Source: Clostridioides difficile (lineage in GTDB: Bacteria; Bacillota; Clostridia; Peptostreptococcales; Peptostreptococcaceae). Taken from it: a stretch of DNA of 64,000 nt. The stretch is from assembly GCA_012955965.1 (NCBI GenBank), contig JABBZI010000005.1, positions 1-64,000 on the forward strand. Reading direction: 5' to 3'. This document shows, piece by piece, positions 36,055-44,632 of this stretch. The notes beneath the pieces were generated by a model. The model searched no databases and had not been told where the DNA came from. It was given only the letters and a program-made list of their open reading frames with translations. A program made the translations under genes and the position numbers. How positions within the stretch are numbered: the first letter of the stretch is position 1; every line of letters starts with the position of its first letter.

Positions 36055-36495
36055 ATGTCTAAAGATGAAATTATTAAGCAAGTATTAACATTTTATGTTA
36101 ATGATGTTATTTATGGAATAGAATTAGAAAATGTGATTGAAACTATAAGATTTCAATCAATAACATATGTGCCATGTCTTCCAGAGCATATAAGTGGAGT
36201 TATTAATTTACGTGGAAGGATAATACCTGTTATTAATATGCATATAAAATACAATCTTCCTGAGACTGATTATAATGAGAGAACATGTATAATAATTACA
36301 AAAGTTGATGAGTATCAAGTTGGAATTATTGTAGATAAAGTTGTCGATGTTATACCTATAGAAAAATTAAATCTATTAGAGACAGCTGATTCTAACAACA
36401 TAAATACGAATAAAGATATAAAAGAAATTGCAAAGGTTGAAGATAATTCTATACTAATTTTAGATATTCGAAAGTTTTTGATTAACAACATGTAG
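36055..36495 (+). CDS. cheW: CheW-type coupling protein (second copy)
   Basis: A 146-aa CheW domain (VLTFYVNDVIYGIELENVIE, INLRGRIIPVINM, YQVGIIVDKVVDVI). It begins 12 bp after cheA, with AGGGG before the ATG. Compared with the first CheW it lacks the N-terminal extension. Two CheW proteins for a single nearby receptor suggest either array tuning or coupling of a different output, such as the REC-GGDEF protein. Confidence 0.92.
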   Translation: MSKDEIIKQVLTFYVNDVIYGIELENVIETIRFQSITYVPCLPEHISGVINLRGRIIPVINMHIKYNLPETDYNERTCIIITKVDEYQVGIIVDKVVDVIPIEKLNLLETADSNNINTNKDIKEIAKVEDNSILILDIRKFLINNM

Positions 36496-36530
36496 TCAGT
36501 TTTGACAAATTATCAGGAGGAATTTTTTGC

Positions 36531-37334
36531 ATGATAAAGCTCACAGATGAAGAATTTATAATTCTTGTAAACCATATAAAAAAAGAATATGGTATTGATT
36601 TAAGCAAAAAAAGAGCATTAATTGAAGGTCGGTTATATAATACAATGATAGAAAGAAAATTTAGTTCTTTTAGTCAGTATATGAATATATTATTTAAAGA
36701 TAAGACAGGTAATGAGGCTATAAACTTAATAAATAGATTGAGTACCAATCATACATTTTTTATGAGAGAACCTCAGCATTTTGAGTTTATACATAATAAT
36801 ATACTTCCTTTTTGGGAAGAAAACAATAAACTAAGAAACTTAAATATATGGAGTGCAGGTTGTTCTAGTGGAGAAGAAGCATATTCAATAGCTATGACTT
36901 TAGATGATTATTTTGGAAATAATAAAAATTTGTGGAATATTAAGATTATAGCTACTGATATTTCAATAAATTCACTTGAAAAAGCTAAAAGAGCTATATA
37001 CACAGAATTAAATGTTAACAATGTTCCTGATTTGTGGAAGAAGAAGTATTTTATAGACAACAAAGATGGTACATTTAAAATTTGTGATAAGATTAGAAAA
37101 AGCGTGATTTTTAAACCCTTTAATTTAATGAATGATTTCTCATATCGACATTTTGATTTGATTTTTTGTAGAAATGTTATGATTTATTTTGATTTAAAAA
37201 CTAGAGAAGAACTCATAAATAAATTTTATAGTGTAACTAAAAAAGATAGCTTTTTATTTGTAGGTCATGCAGAGATAATTAACAGAAGCAATACCAAATA
37301 TAAATATGTAAGACCTGCTGTCTATAAAAAATAA
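36531..37334 (+). CDS. cheR: Chemoreceptor methyltransferase CheR
   Basis: A 267-aa S-adenosylmethionine-dependent methyltransferase. The N-terminal helical domain (about 1-75, with RLSTNHTFFMREPQHF) is followed by the catalytic domain with the SAM motif WSAGCSSGEEAYSIAM, IIATDIS and DLIFCRNVMIYF. It adds methyl groups to receptor glutamates. AGGAGG precedes the ATG by 9 nt. Confidence 0.94.
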   Translation: MIKLTDEEFIILVNHIKKEYGIDLSKKRALIEGRLYNTMIERKFSSFSQYMNILFKDKTGNEAINLINRLSTNHTFFMREPQHFEFIHNNILPFWEENNKLRNLNIWSAGCSSGEEAYSIAMTLDDYFGNNKNLWNIKIIATDISINSLEKAKRAIYTELNVNNVPDLWKKKYFIDNKDGTFKICDKIRKSVIFKPFNLMNDFSYRHFDLIFCRNVMIYFDLKTREELINKFYSVTKKDSFLFVGHAEIINRSNTKYKYVRPAVYKK

Positions 37335-37370
37335 AAGGTTTTTGATATATGATTTTGTGGAGGCGGTAAT

Positions 37371-37952
37371 GTGGAACATTTTGATAACATGGTGATTGCT
37401 ATAGGCGCATCTGTAGGTGGCACAGAGGCAATACTTGAAATTATAAAAAACTTACCAAAATCGACACCAGGAGTTGTTGTAGTTCAACATATGCCAGCTA
37501 TATTTACTGATATGTATGCACAACGGCTTGACAAGCAGTGTGTTATGAATGTAAGAGAAGCTAAAAATAACGATAGAGTAGAACGAGGAAATGTGTTAAT
37601 AGCACCTGGGGGCTATCAGATGAAATTACATGTGAATAAAGATGGATATTATGTAACTTGTGAAAAAGGTGAAAGAATAAGTGGTCATTGTCCATCAGTA
37701 GACGTTTTATTTGATTCAGTTGCAGAAGTAGCAGGTAAAAATTCAATAGGTATAATACTTACAGGCATGGGTTCTGATGGAGCAAATGGACTTTTAAAAA
37801 TGAGAGAAAGTGGTTCATTTACTATTGGACAAGATGAAAGCTCTTGCATAGTATATGGAATGCCGATGGTGGCTTTTGATAGGGGTTCTGTTGTATTACA
37901 ATTGCCACTTAATGAAATTTCAAACTATTTGATGAGACATCTTAATATTTAA
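37371..37952 (+). CDS. cheB: CheB methylesterase, catalytic domain only (no receiver)
   Basis: A 193-aa protein that is only the CheB methylesterase domain: nucleophile Ser in GASVGGTEA, His in VQHMP and Asp in GMGSDGANG complete the triad. Typical CheB (about 350 aa) has an N-terminal receiver that inhibits the esterase until CheA phosphorylates it. Here GTG 37371 follows GGAGG at normal distance, and the bases upstream belong to the cheR stop and spacer, so no receiver was lost by a simple frameshift. Receptor demethylation should thus escape direct CheA control. Last gene of the operon. Confidence 0.93.
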   Translation: MEHFDNMVIAIGASVGGTEAILEIIKNLPKSTPGVVVVQHMPAIFTDMYAQRLDKQCVMNVREAKNNDRVERGNVLIAPGGYQMKLHVNKDGYYVTCEKGERISGHCPSVDVLFDSVAEVAGKNSIGIILTGMGSDGANGLLKMRESGSFTIGQDESSCIVYGMPMVAFDRGSVVLQLPLNEISNYLMRHLNI

Positions 37953-37958
37953 AAATGG

Positions 37959-37996
37959 AAAGATTAATTTTTTGTAAATAAAAAATTAATCTTTTA
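37959..37996 (+). terminator. Terminator of the chemotaxis operon
   Basis: AAAGATTAATTTTTT (37959-37973) and AAAAAATTAATCTTT (37980-37994) form a 15-bp stem with a short loop, followed by TATTAA. It starts 7 bp after the cheB stop. Confidence 0.8.
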
Positions 37997-38073
37997 TTAA
38001 ATTATATGGATAAAAAACCCTAGAAACTCCAAATATAATAAGAGAGATTTATATTTAGGAGGAAAATGATAAT

Positions 38074-38937
38074 ATGAAATTTTTTAAAGGCGATATGAAG
38101 GCTAAAGTTTTAAGATATGTATTTGTTTTAACCTTGACTATAATAGCTGTTTTAGCAATTAAACATGACCATATATATAATAATTTAGGGAAAGATGCTT
38201 CAATTAATCTAAATAGAAATAAAGAAGCAGTAAGTGTTATGAATAATCAATCATTACCAAATGATACTACTAGTAGTAAACAAACTTTATCAGTAAGTAC
38301 AATAGGAAGTAAAACAATAGTGAAAAATGATGAATATCTAGAAAGTACTATAAATATGCCTATAATAACAAATTCAAATAAGATTGTTGAAAGGTCTACA
38401 AATGATAAAATAAAAAATGATATCTTTGAATTTTATAATAAATCATATACAGAAGCAAAGCAATATCTTAAGGATAATCCGGATGAAGAAAATAAGTTTG
38501 TTGCAAATGTAGATTTTGAACTTAAAAAGAATACCGACTCTGCTCTTAGTATAAAAGTAAGATATTATACTTACAGTGGTGGTGCACATGGATTTTATCA
38601 AGATATAGCATACAATGTGGATATGAGAACGGGAAAATTTTTAGAACTAATGGACTTATTTAAAGATAACACTAAATATAAGGAAGTTATAGATGGAGAA
38701 ATTAAAAGGCAAATAACTGAGTTGGAAAAAAAGGATAAAGAAAATATAGGAATATACAACTTTAAAGGTATAAAAGAGAATCAAAACTTTTATTTGCAGG
38801 ATGAGAATTTAGTTATGTATTTTGATTTATATGATATAACTCCATATGCAGCAGGAATACCTGAATTTTCAATAAATAAAAAATTAATAAGCTACATGTT
38901 AAAACCAGAATATGTAGATTTATTTAATTTGAAATAG
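38074..38937 (+). CDS. Membrane-anchored DUF4163/DUF3298 (RsiV-like) protein
   Basis: A 287-aa protein with one N-terminal membrane helix (about 14-32) and an external part. After a low-complexity Asn/Ser linker comes a DUF4163-like region (about 100-175) and a DUF3298 region with the family motif SGGAHGFYQD. The same domain pair occurs in the anti-sigma factor RsiV, which binds lysozyme, and in PdaC-type deacetylases, but neither an anti-sigma N-end nor a deacetylase domain is present. Function unknown; ligand binding at the cell surface is plausible. AGGAGG precedes the ATG. Confidence 0.78.
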   Translation: MKFFKGDMKAKVLRYVFVLTLTIIAVLAIKHDHIYNNLGKDASINLNRNKEAVSVMNNQSLPNDTTSSKQTLSVSTIGSKTIVKNDEYLESTINMPIITNSNKIVERSTNDKIKNDIFEFYNKSYTEAKQYLKDNPDEENKFVANVDFELKKNTDSALSIKVRYYTYSGGAHGFYQDIAYNVDMRTGKFLELMDLFKDNTKYKEVIDGEIKRQITELEKKDKENIGIYNFKGIKENQNFYLQDENLVMYFDLYDITPYAAGIPEFSINKKLISYMLKPEYVDLFNLK

Positions 38938-39003
38938 AAATTTAAATTAAATCTTATGCTATAATATCTAGCATAGAGATTTATTAAAATTGGGGGTATA
39001 AAA

Positions 39004-39993
39004 ATGCTACTTTTAAAAAAAGACGACATAAAAAAAGTATTTACAATGAGAGATGCAATTGAGGCTGATAAGGAAGCTTTTAGAATTTATTGTGAAGGAA
39101 AAAGTGTAAATCCTTTGAGAACCAATATACCAGTTCCAAGTCAAGATGCTAGTATGTTATTTATGCCAGGATATGTAGAAGAACTGGGATGTGGGGGAAT
39201 AAAAATTGTATCTGTATTTCCTAAAAATGCTCAAAAAGGTAAACCAGTAATTCCAGCTACAGTATTACTATTAGATGGTGAAACTGGAGAAGTGAGTGCG
39301 GCTTTAGATGGAACTTATGTAACTCAGATTCGTACTGGAGCAGCATCTGGAGCAGCTATAGATGTATTGGCTAAAAAAGACTCTAAGATTGGGGCTTTGA
39401 TTGGTCTAGGAGGACAAGGAGAACCACAACTTGAAGCCATGATAGAAGCTAGAGATTTGGATGAAGTAAGAGTGTTTAGTAGAAACAAGGAAAGTAGAGA
39501 AAAATTTGCAGAAGAAATGAACTTAAAATTAAGCAAATATAACACTAAAATAATTGCGGTTGAATCATCTGATGCAGCTATAGAAAATGCAGATGTAATA
39601 GTTCTAGCTACCCCATCAAAACAACCTGTGCTTAATGGGAACTTAGTAAAGAAAGGGGCTTTAGTAAGTGCAGTAGGTTCATATATGCCAGATATGCAAG
39701 AGTTGTGCCCAAATTGTTTAACTAGAGCATCTAAGATATTTTTTGAATCAACAGATGCAGTTTTAGCTGAATCAGGAGATATATTAATTCCATTAGAAGA
39801 AGGTAAAATAAGTAAGGATGATTTTAGTGGCGATTTAGGTAATGTTATAAATGGGACTATCCCTGGGAGAGAAAATGATGATGAAATAATTGTGTTTAAA
39901 ACTGTCGGAATAGGTGTACAAGATGTCGTAACAGCAAAAAGAATACACGATAAAGCAAAAGAAAACGGTATTGGAATGGACTGGCAGTGGTAA
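39004..39993 (+). CDS. Ornithine cyclodeaminase / mu-crystallin family protein
   Basis: A 329-aa NAD(P)-dependent enzyme of the ornithine cyclodeaminase family. It shows SMLFMPGYV near 55, the Arg-containing TQIRTGAASGAA, the Rossmann motif GLGGQGEPQ and DVVTAKRIHDKA near the C-end. The family includes ornithine cyclodeaminase, alanine dehydrogenase and ketimine reductases; the exact substrate cannot be fixed. GGGGGT lies just before the ATG. It seems to be a single gene. Confidence 0.88.
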   Translation: MLLLKKDDIKKVFTMRDAIEADKEAFRIYCEGKSVNPLRTNIPVPSQDASMLFMPGYVEELGCGGIKIVSVFPKNAQKGKPVIPATVLLLDGETGEVSAALDGTYVTQIRTGAASGAAIDVLAKKDSKIGALIGLGGQGEPQLEAMIEARDLDEVRVFSRNKESREKFAEEMNLKLSKYNTKIIAVESSDAAIENADVIVLATPSKQPVLNGNLVKKGALVSAVGSYMPDMQELCPNCLTRASKIFFESTDAVLAESGDILIPLEEGKISKDDFSGDLGNVINGTIPGRENDDEIIVFKTVGIGVQDVVTAKRIHDKAKENGIGMDWQW

Positions 39994-40085
39994 AAATTTC
40001 AAAATAAATCTATAATTAGACAAAATTATGTTATAATATTGATAAATAAATTTTTTTATTATCTTAGTTGAGGGAGGATATTTGT

Positions 40086-40697
40086 ATGAAAATGGTAAAA
40101 AAGTTAATATTATCTTCGATTATGGCTTTAGTTTTAGTTCTAACTATAGGGTGTTCTAATGCAGAAGAAAAAGTAAAGTCAAATTTTGAAGCTAATTTAG
40201 CCGCACTAGAAATGTATAAATATGACGAAAAGGGAATTTCTGACGCATTAACAGAAGTTGAATATAAACAAATTCAAACTTATAATAGTAAGGACAAGGT
40301 TTCAATGTTAGCTCAATTGACACCTCTTTATGGTAAAGAAAATGCTGAAAAGATATACGACACAATTGTTAAGTTAATCCAAGGTGTTGAAAAGACTGTA
40401 ACAGTAGATTCTTCTAGTAAGGATAAGATAACTTTAAAAGTTGTAAGTAAAGCATTAGATACTAGTAAAGTAATGTCTGAAGCAAATACTTTAGTAAAAT
40501 CATATGTAACTGATGAAAAGAATTACAACAAAAAAGAAAAAGAAGTTCAAGATGATATGGCAAAAATGATTATAGACCTTTACAATAAAAAGCCAACTAA
40601 GGATGTTACAACTTTAATTACATATACTAAAAAAGATGGTAAATGGCAACCACCTAGTAATATACAAAAATTATGTGAAGGAATATATACAATTTAA
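40086..40697 (+). CDS. Lipoprotein (DUF5105-like)
   Basis: A 203-aa exported lipoprotein: basic N-end MKMVKKLIL, hydrophobic core and lipobox LTIGCS with the acylated Cys near residue 23. The mature part is Lys-rich and helical with no Cys. The pattern fits the DUF5105 group of clostridial lipoproteins, of unknown function. Start: TTG 40068 opens the frame, but AGGGAGG (40071-40077) lies after it and 8 nt before ATG 40086. Confidence 0.82.
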   Translation: MKMVKKLILSSIMALVLVLTIGCSNAEEKVKSNFEANLAALEMYKYDEKGISDALTEVEYKQIQTYNSKDKVSMLAQLTPLYGKENAEKIYDTIVKLIQGVEKTVTVDSSSKDKITLKVVSKALDTSKVMSEANTLVKSYVTDEKNYNKKEKEVQDDMAKMIIDLYNKKPTKDVTTLITYTKKDGKWQPPSNIQKLCEGIYTI

Positions 40698-40715
40698 TTT
40701 ATTTTAAAAACACAA

Positions 40716-40764
40716 AAACTATCTTTTAAACATATAATAAAATGTTTGGAGGATAGTTTATTTT
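40716..40764 (+). terminator. Terminator after the lipoprotein gene
   Basis: AAACTATC (40716-40723) pairs with GATAGTTT (40752-40759), with a further inner stem AAACAT/ATGTTT, followed by ATTTTATTC. Confidence 0.7.
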
Positions 40765-41104
40765 ATTCTAAACATATAAATTATATTTTATAAGCTATTT
40801 GTTTATTTTATAAATTATACTTAGTAAATAACTTATCTCACCAAATAATAAATAAATTTTTTGCTAAATAAAGTGTATTTAATATAATTTGTTTTAGTAT
40901 CTATTGTATAATCAAATTTATTTGATATGTTTGCTAATATTGACTATATAAAACTAACAATACAATTATGATATATCTTGATAAAACATGGTGAATAATT
41001 GTGTGTTATATAGTCGAAAATATGATATATTAATATTATATTATACGTTAAAAGTTTATTTATGTATTTTAAAAAAGTTTTTATAAAATGAGAGGGGTGT
41101 TTTT
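40765..41104 (+). other. AT-rich region before the DUF975-like gene
   Basis: About 340 bp, very AT-rich, with no ORF, repeat or strong promoter that I can support. It must contain the promoter of the following membrane protein gene. Confidence 0.4.
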
Positions 41105-41884
41105 ATGGTATCAAGGCAAGAATTAAAAAGAGTGTCCAAAGCTCAATTGTCTGGAAACTGGGGTACATGTGCAATTGCTATGGCAGTATATATTGCAGTG
41201 ATAGTACTAATATCAATTGTAGGATTGCCTTTTGAACCTTTAACTACTATTGTAGTGGCTATAATAGGTTTTTGTGTTACAGCAGGATTTACGTGTATGT
41301 TCTTGAAGATTACTAAAGATGAAAAAGTAAAAATAGGAAATATCTTTGTAAATGGAAGAATTTATTTAAGAAGTTTTGGACTTTATGTATTAGAATCAAT
41401 TGCTGTTTATATTTATTCTTTTATAATCACAATTATAGGCGCATTTTTATCATTTGGGGTTTTACTTACTAGTGGAGCAGTTGAATATCTATCAAGTGAT
41501 AGTGTTGGGATAGGAACTATTATTTCTACTGGAATAACTTTAGTTCTTATAATACTTGTTCTTATGCTACCAGTTTATATATTGCTATTATATGTTTCTC
41601 AAGCTGCTTTCTTAATTTGTGAGGATAAAGATAATTTGGGCGTATTTAAGGCAATGGGTGCCAGTTTAGATATGATGAAAGGAAACGTACTTAAATTATT
41701 TGTACTAAACCTTAGCTTTATAGGATGGTATATACTATCAATAGTTACTCTTGGAATAGGTTTATTATGGCTAATTCCATATGTAGGAGTTACTAACTGT
41801 AATTTTTATAGACAATTATTAAAAGAAAATCCAGATGTAGAGGATGTATTATTAGATAAAGAAAAATCTTATTCTATGTATTAA
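41105..41884 (+). CDS. DUF975-like integral membrane protein
   Basis: A 259-aa protein with about five or six hydrophobic segments. The N-end VSRQELKRVSKAQLSGNWGT and the C-terminal WLIPYVGVTNCNFYRQL match the DUF975 family pattern; the role is unknown. GAGGGG precedes the ATG. It is followed by a terminator, then by the BlaI-type repressor gene with its own promoter, so it is not part of that operon. Confidence 0.75.
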   Translation: MVSRQELKRVSKAQLSGNWGTCAIAMAVYIAVIVLISIVGLPFEPLTTIVVAIIGFCVTAGFTCMFLKITKDEKVKIGNIFVNGRIYLRSFGLYVLESIAVYIYSFIITIIGAFLSFGVLLTSGAVEYLSSDSVGIGTIISTGITLVLIILVLMLPVYILLLYVSQAAFLICEDKDNLGVFKAMGASLDMMKGNVLKLFVLNLSFIGWYILSIVTLGIGLLWLIPYVGVTNCNFYRQLLKENPDVEDVLLDKEKSYSMY

Positions 41885-41944
41885 GATAGTTTTACAGTTA
41901 AATAAAATGTAGTTTTAACTTGAACATTAAAGTATAGCATTGGC

Positions 41945-41995
41945 AAAACTGTCTTTTGTAAGAATGATTTTCTTAAAAGGCAGTTTTTGTTGTTA
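41945..41995 (+). terminator. Terminator upstream of the BlaI-type gene
   Basis: AAAACTG and following bases (41945-41963) pair with 41971-41987 (ending CAGTTTT), with one wobble and one unpaired base, followed by TTTTTGTTG. It separates the membrane-protein gene from the regulator promoter at 42008. Confidence 0.75.
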
Positions 41996-42007
41996 AAAAA
42001 TAAATGG

Positions 42008-42067
42008 TTGACATAGTATAGACTATTATGATAGTTTTTAATTATAGTAATGACTATTGCGATAACC
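42008..42067 (+). promoter_or_regulatory. Promoter with two BlaI-type operators (repressor gene)
   Basis: TTGACA (42008-42013), 16-nt spacer, GATAGT (42030-42035). Operator 1, GACTATTATGATAGTT (42021-42036), fills the spacer and -10. Operator 2, GACTATTGCGATAACC (42052-42067), lies 31 bp downstream and keeps only the left half well. The ACTA-N6-TAGT pattern is the half-site layout of BlaI/MecI operators, so autoregulation is expected. Confidence 0.75.
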
Positions 42068-42088
42068 ATATTTGAGGAGCGATTTTAT

Positions 42089-42448
42089 ATGGAAATAAAA
42101 TTATTTGATTCAGAACTTAAGGTAATGGAAGTTCTATGGGAGATAGGAGAAAGTAAGGCCGGGGAGCTAGTAAAAATCTTAAAAGAAGAAACAGGATGGA
42201 ATAGAAATACTACGTATACAGTTATAAAAAAATTAGTAGCAAAAGGCGCTATAGAGAGAATTGAACCAAATTTTGTTTGTAAGGCTTTAATAAGTAAAGA
42301 AGAAGTGCAAAAACAGGAAACAGAAACACTAATTAATAAAATGTTTGGAGGGTCTTCAGAGAAATTTCTTTCAGCTTTTATCAATAAAGAAAATCTTTCA
42401 AGTGATGATATTACAAAACTTAAGCAGATTGTCGAAAAATTAAAGTGA
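42089..42448 (+). CDS. BlaI/MecI/CopY-family repressor
   Basis: A 119-aa repressor. The N-terminal winged helix (1-80) has the family signatures LFDSELKVMEVLWEIGE, NTTYTVIKKLVAKGAI and the C-terminal part dimerises. In BlaI and MecI the repressor is inactivated by cleavage when an M56 sensor protease signals. Start: ATG 42089, after GAGGAG, rather than the open frame from ATG 42050, which overlaps operator 2. The M56 protease gene begins 10 bp after its stop, forming a two-gene operon. Confidence 0.92.
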   Translation: MEIKLFDSELKVMEVLWEIGESKAGELVKILKEETGWNRNTTYTVIKKLVAKGAIERIEPNFVCKALISKEEVQKQETETLINKMFGGSSEKFLSAFINKENLSSDDITKLKQIVEKLK

Positions 42449-42458
42449 GGTAAGATTT

Positions 42459-43862
42459 ATGTTCATTAAACTGTTAGAAATGAGTTTTACTTCTGGAGTT
42501 TTACTTTTAATTATTATTTTCATAAGAGCATGTTTATTTAAAAAATTACCTAAGAAGGTGTTTGTATTATTATGGTTGATTGTCTTGTTTAAGCTTCTTA
42601 TACCAGTAAGTTTAAACTCTGGTTTTAGTATTTATAGTATAATTGAATCTACTTTTAATGTTGAATTAGGAGCTACATCAACTGAAGATTACACTCTTAA
42701 GGAAGTCAGTAACTCTATAGGTAAAAATACTTCTAACAATAAAGTACTATCTGATATTGAAAATCTTACAATATTGGAGATGTTAGGTATTTTGTCTTTT
42801 GTGGTTACTATTATACTTAGTATATTTTTATGCTCTAAGTATATTAAAATAATTAATCTTTTTAAAACTTCAATACATATAAAAAACCATGATTTTATTA
42901 AAAAATGGATATGTGAGAATAGATGTTTTAGAAAATTTATGGTTTGTGTATCTGAATTTACTAAGACACCGCTTACATCTGGCATTTTAAAACCACGTAT
43001 TATTTTACCAAAGCAAATGGACTATGGTAATAATCAGACTTTAAACTTTGTTTTGACTCATGAGATGGTTCATATTAATAGGCTTGACAATATGCTGAAG
43101 TTGTTTATGCTTTTGGCTCTTGTTATTCATTGGTTTAATCCTTTAGTTTGGGTGATGTTTTTTTTATTAAATAAAGATATAGAATTTAGTTGCGATGAAA
43201 AAGTGATGAATATGATTGGGGAAGAATACAGAGCTGATTATGCAACTGCATTGATAAGTTTAGCAGAAGAGAATAATCCATTTTCAATGGCTATTTACAA
43301 TGGATTTGGAAAAACAAAGATAGAAGATAGAATAATTAATGTTATGAAGTTTAAAAAGTCAACTTATGTTACTTTTTTAGTTTCAACTGTATTAGTTTGT
43401 AGCACAAGTCTTGTTTTCGCAACAGGGAATAAAGAAATTAATGAAGTTGAATCTTTTGATTTAACAAAAAGTGAGCAAAGTAATAAAAGTGAAATTTCAT
43501 TAAGTAATAAATCATCTAGTTTATATTCTCCAAATGTAGATTCAGGCATTTCTGTTAGTATGTCAAAGACATCTAGCAACAAAGAAGATGAATCTAAAAG
43601 TAATGAAGATGAATCCATGAATAAAGTGAGTAAATCTAAAAGTAATGAAGATGAATCTGTGAGTGAATCAACTGAATTTAAAAGTAATAAATATATGTCT
43701 GTGAATAAATCAAGTAATTACAATGATATATCTTATACTAATTCAAAAAATTATTCAATTCAGAAGAATGGTTATGATGAGAATGGTTTAGTTATATCAA
43801 GACAAGGAAATTTGTTGTCAGTTAGCAAAGTACAATATAGAACTTCTGTAAAAGAACCATAA
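42459..43862 (+). CDS. M56 (BlaR1-like) membrane metalloprotease without penicillin-binding sensor
   Basis: A 467-aa protein. The N-part has membrane helices near 10-25, 33-50 and 105-125, then the M56 zinc motif HEMVH (201-205) in a cytosolic domain, with a downstream FSCDEKVM acting as the third-ligand region. A membrane helix near 210-240 and a final one near 301-320 follow. BlaR1 and MecR1 (about 585-600 aa) end in a penicillin-binding domain of about 250 residues with SxxK; here the last helix is followed by about 145 residues rich in Ser, Lys, Asn and Glu, including repeats of SKSNEDES, with no SxxK-KTG enzyme domain. So the stimulus should not be a covalently bound beta-lactam. Direct target is inferred to be the BlaI-type repressor. 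Confidence 0.87.
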   Translation: MFIKLLEMSFTSGVLLLIIIFIRACLFKKLPKKVFVLLWLIVLFKLLIPVSLNSGFSIYSIIESTFNVELGATSTEDYTLKEVSNSIGKNTSNNKVLSDIENLTILEMLGILSFVVTIILSIFLCSKYIKIINLFKTSIHIKNHDFIKKWICENRCFRKFMVCVSEFTKTPLTSGILKPRIILPKQMDYGNNQTLNFVLTHEMVHINRLDNMLKLFMLLALVIHWFNPLVWVMFFLLNKDIEFSCDEKVMNMIGEEYRADYATALISLAEENNPFSMAIYNGFGKTKIEDRIINVMKFKKSTYVTFLVSTVLVCSTSLVFATGNKEINEVESFDLTKSEQSNKSEISLSNKSSSLYSPNVDSGISVSMSKTSSNKEDESKSNEDESMNKVSKSKSNEDESVSESTEFKSNKYMSVNKSSNYNDISYTNSKNYSIQKNGYDENGLVISRQGNLLSVSKVQYRTSVKEP

Positions 43863-43892
43863 ATCCTAGCAATATAAGAGATTTAGAATTAA

Positions 43893-43939
43893 AATACTAT
43901 CTCAAAATAAAATTAATTATTTTGAGATAGTATTTTTTA
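43893..43939 (+). terminator. Terminator of the repressor-protease operon
   Basis: AAATACTATCTCAAA (43893-43907) is the exact reverse complement of 43921-43935, 15 bp, followed by TTTTTTATT. Confidence 0.85.
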
Positions 43940-43960
43940 TTAAAAAAATTACAGAAATAC

Positions 43961-44021
43961 TTGACATAAAAGCGACTATCGTGATAGTCTGAAGGTGTAG
44001 TTAACAACTATTGCAATAGTC
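43961..44021 (+). promoter_or_regulatory. Promoter with two BlaI-type operators (first secreted paralogue)
   Basis: TTGACA (43961-43966), 16-nt spacer, GATAGT (43983-43988). Operator 3, GACTATCGTGATAGTC (43974-43989), covers spacer and -10. Operator 4, AACTATTGCAATAGTC (44006-44021), contains a perfect 14-bp palindrome and starts 32 bp downstream. Same architecture as at 42008. Confidence 0.78.
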
Positions 44022-44070
44022 ACTATCAACTACTATACCCAAATAAATCTCTAAGAAAGGAAGATTGGTT

Positions 44071-44466
44071 ATGAAAATAAAAAAATCCCTTATAGGTACA
44101 ATGATGGCAGCTGCTATAGTATTAGGAGGAACAGGTTCAGTATTTGCTAATGGAAACAGTGATGTATCTAATATTACACTAGAAAAGTTTGATTCTTTAA
44201 TCAAAGCAGGAATAACTGACCCTGCTGACTTAGAAAAGTATGGAGTAGAGTATTATACTTATGAAGAGTATGCTAAAAATATTGAAGAGTTAAAAGCATA
44301 TGCTAAAGACCCTAATGAAGTTAAAGATATGTCTGCAAAGGACCTTGAAAAAACAATTAAGATAATGGAACAAAATTTAGAGAAGATAAAAAATGAAGGA
44401 TTAAAGATTATGAAGCCTATCAGAATAGACAACGGAAATGGGCTTATAAGTTTCTGTGGTAGATAA
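44071..44466 (+). CDS. Small secreted protein, first paralogue (unknown function)
   Basis: A 131-aa exported protein. A clear signal peptide (MKIKKSLIGTMMAAAIVLGG..., cleavage after VFA, near residue 28) is followed by about 100 residues, mostly helical and charged, with FDSLIKAGITDP and YYTYEEYAKNIEEL. There is no lipobox, membrane helix or catalytic motif. I do not recognise the family. Start: ATG 44071 after AAAGGAAG, not TTG 44065. It is near-identical to the next gene until the last 20 residues, which diverge here to IDNGNGLISFCGR with one Cys. Its promoter carries two BlaI-type operators. Confidence 0.85.
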   Translation: MKIKKSLIGTMMAAAIVLGGTGSVFANGNSDVSNITLEKFDSLIKAGITDPADLEKYGVEYYTYEEYAKNIEELKAYAKDPNEVKDMSAKDLEKTIKIMEQNLEKIKNEGLKIMKPIRIDNGNGLISFCGR

Positions 44467-44522
44467 TTTACTCAGCTTGTAATATTAACATTACTTTTTT
44501 ATTAAAAAAAGTGTAAAAATAC

Positions 44523-44583
44523 TTGACACGAAAGTGACTATTGTGATAGTCTAAAGATGTAGTTAATAACTATTGCAATAGTC
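44523..44583 (+). promoter_or_regulatory. Promoter with two BlaI-type operators (second secreted paralogue)
   Basis: TTGACA (44523-44528), 16-nt spacer, GATAGT (44545-44550). Operator 5, GACTATTGTGATAGTC (44536-44551), and operator 6, AACTATTGCAATAGTC (44568-44583), are 32 bp apart, as in the first copy. Confidence 0.78.
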
Positions 44584-44632
44584 ACTATAAACTACTATAC
44601 CCAAATAAATCTCTAAGAAAGGAAGATTAATT

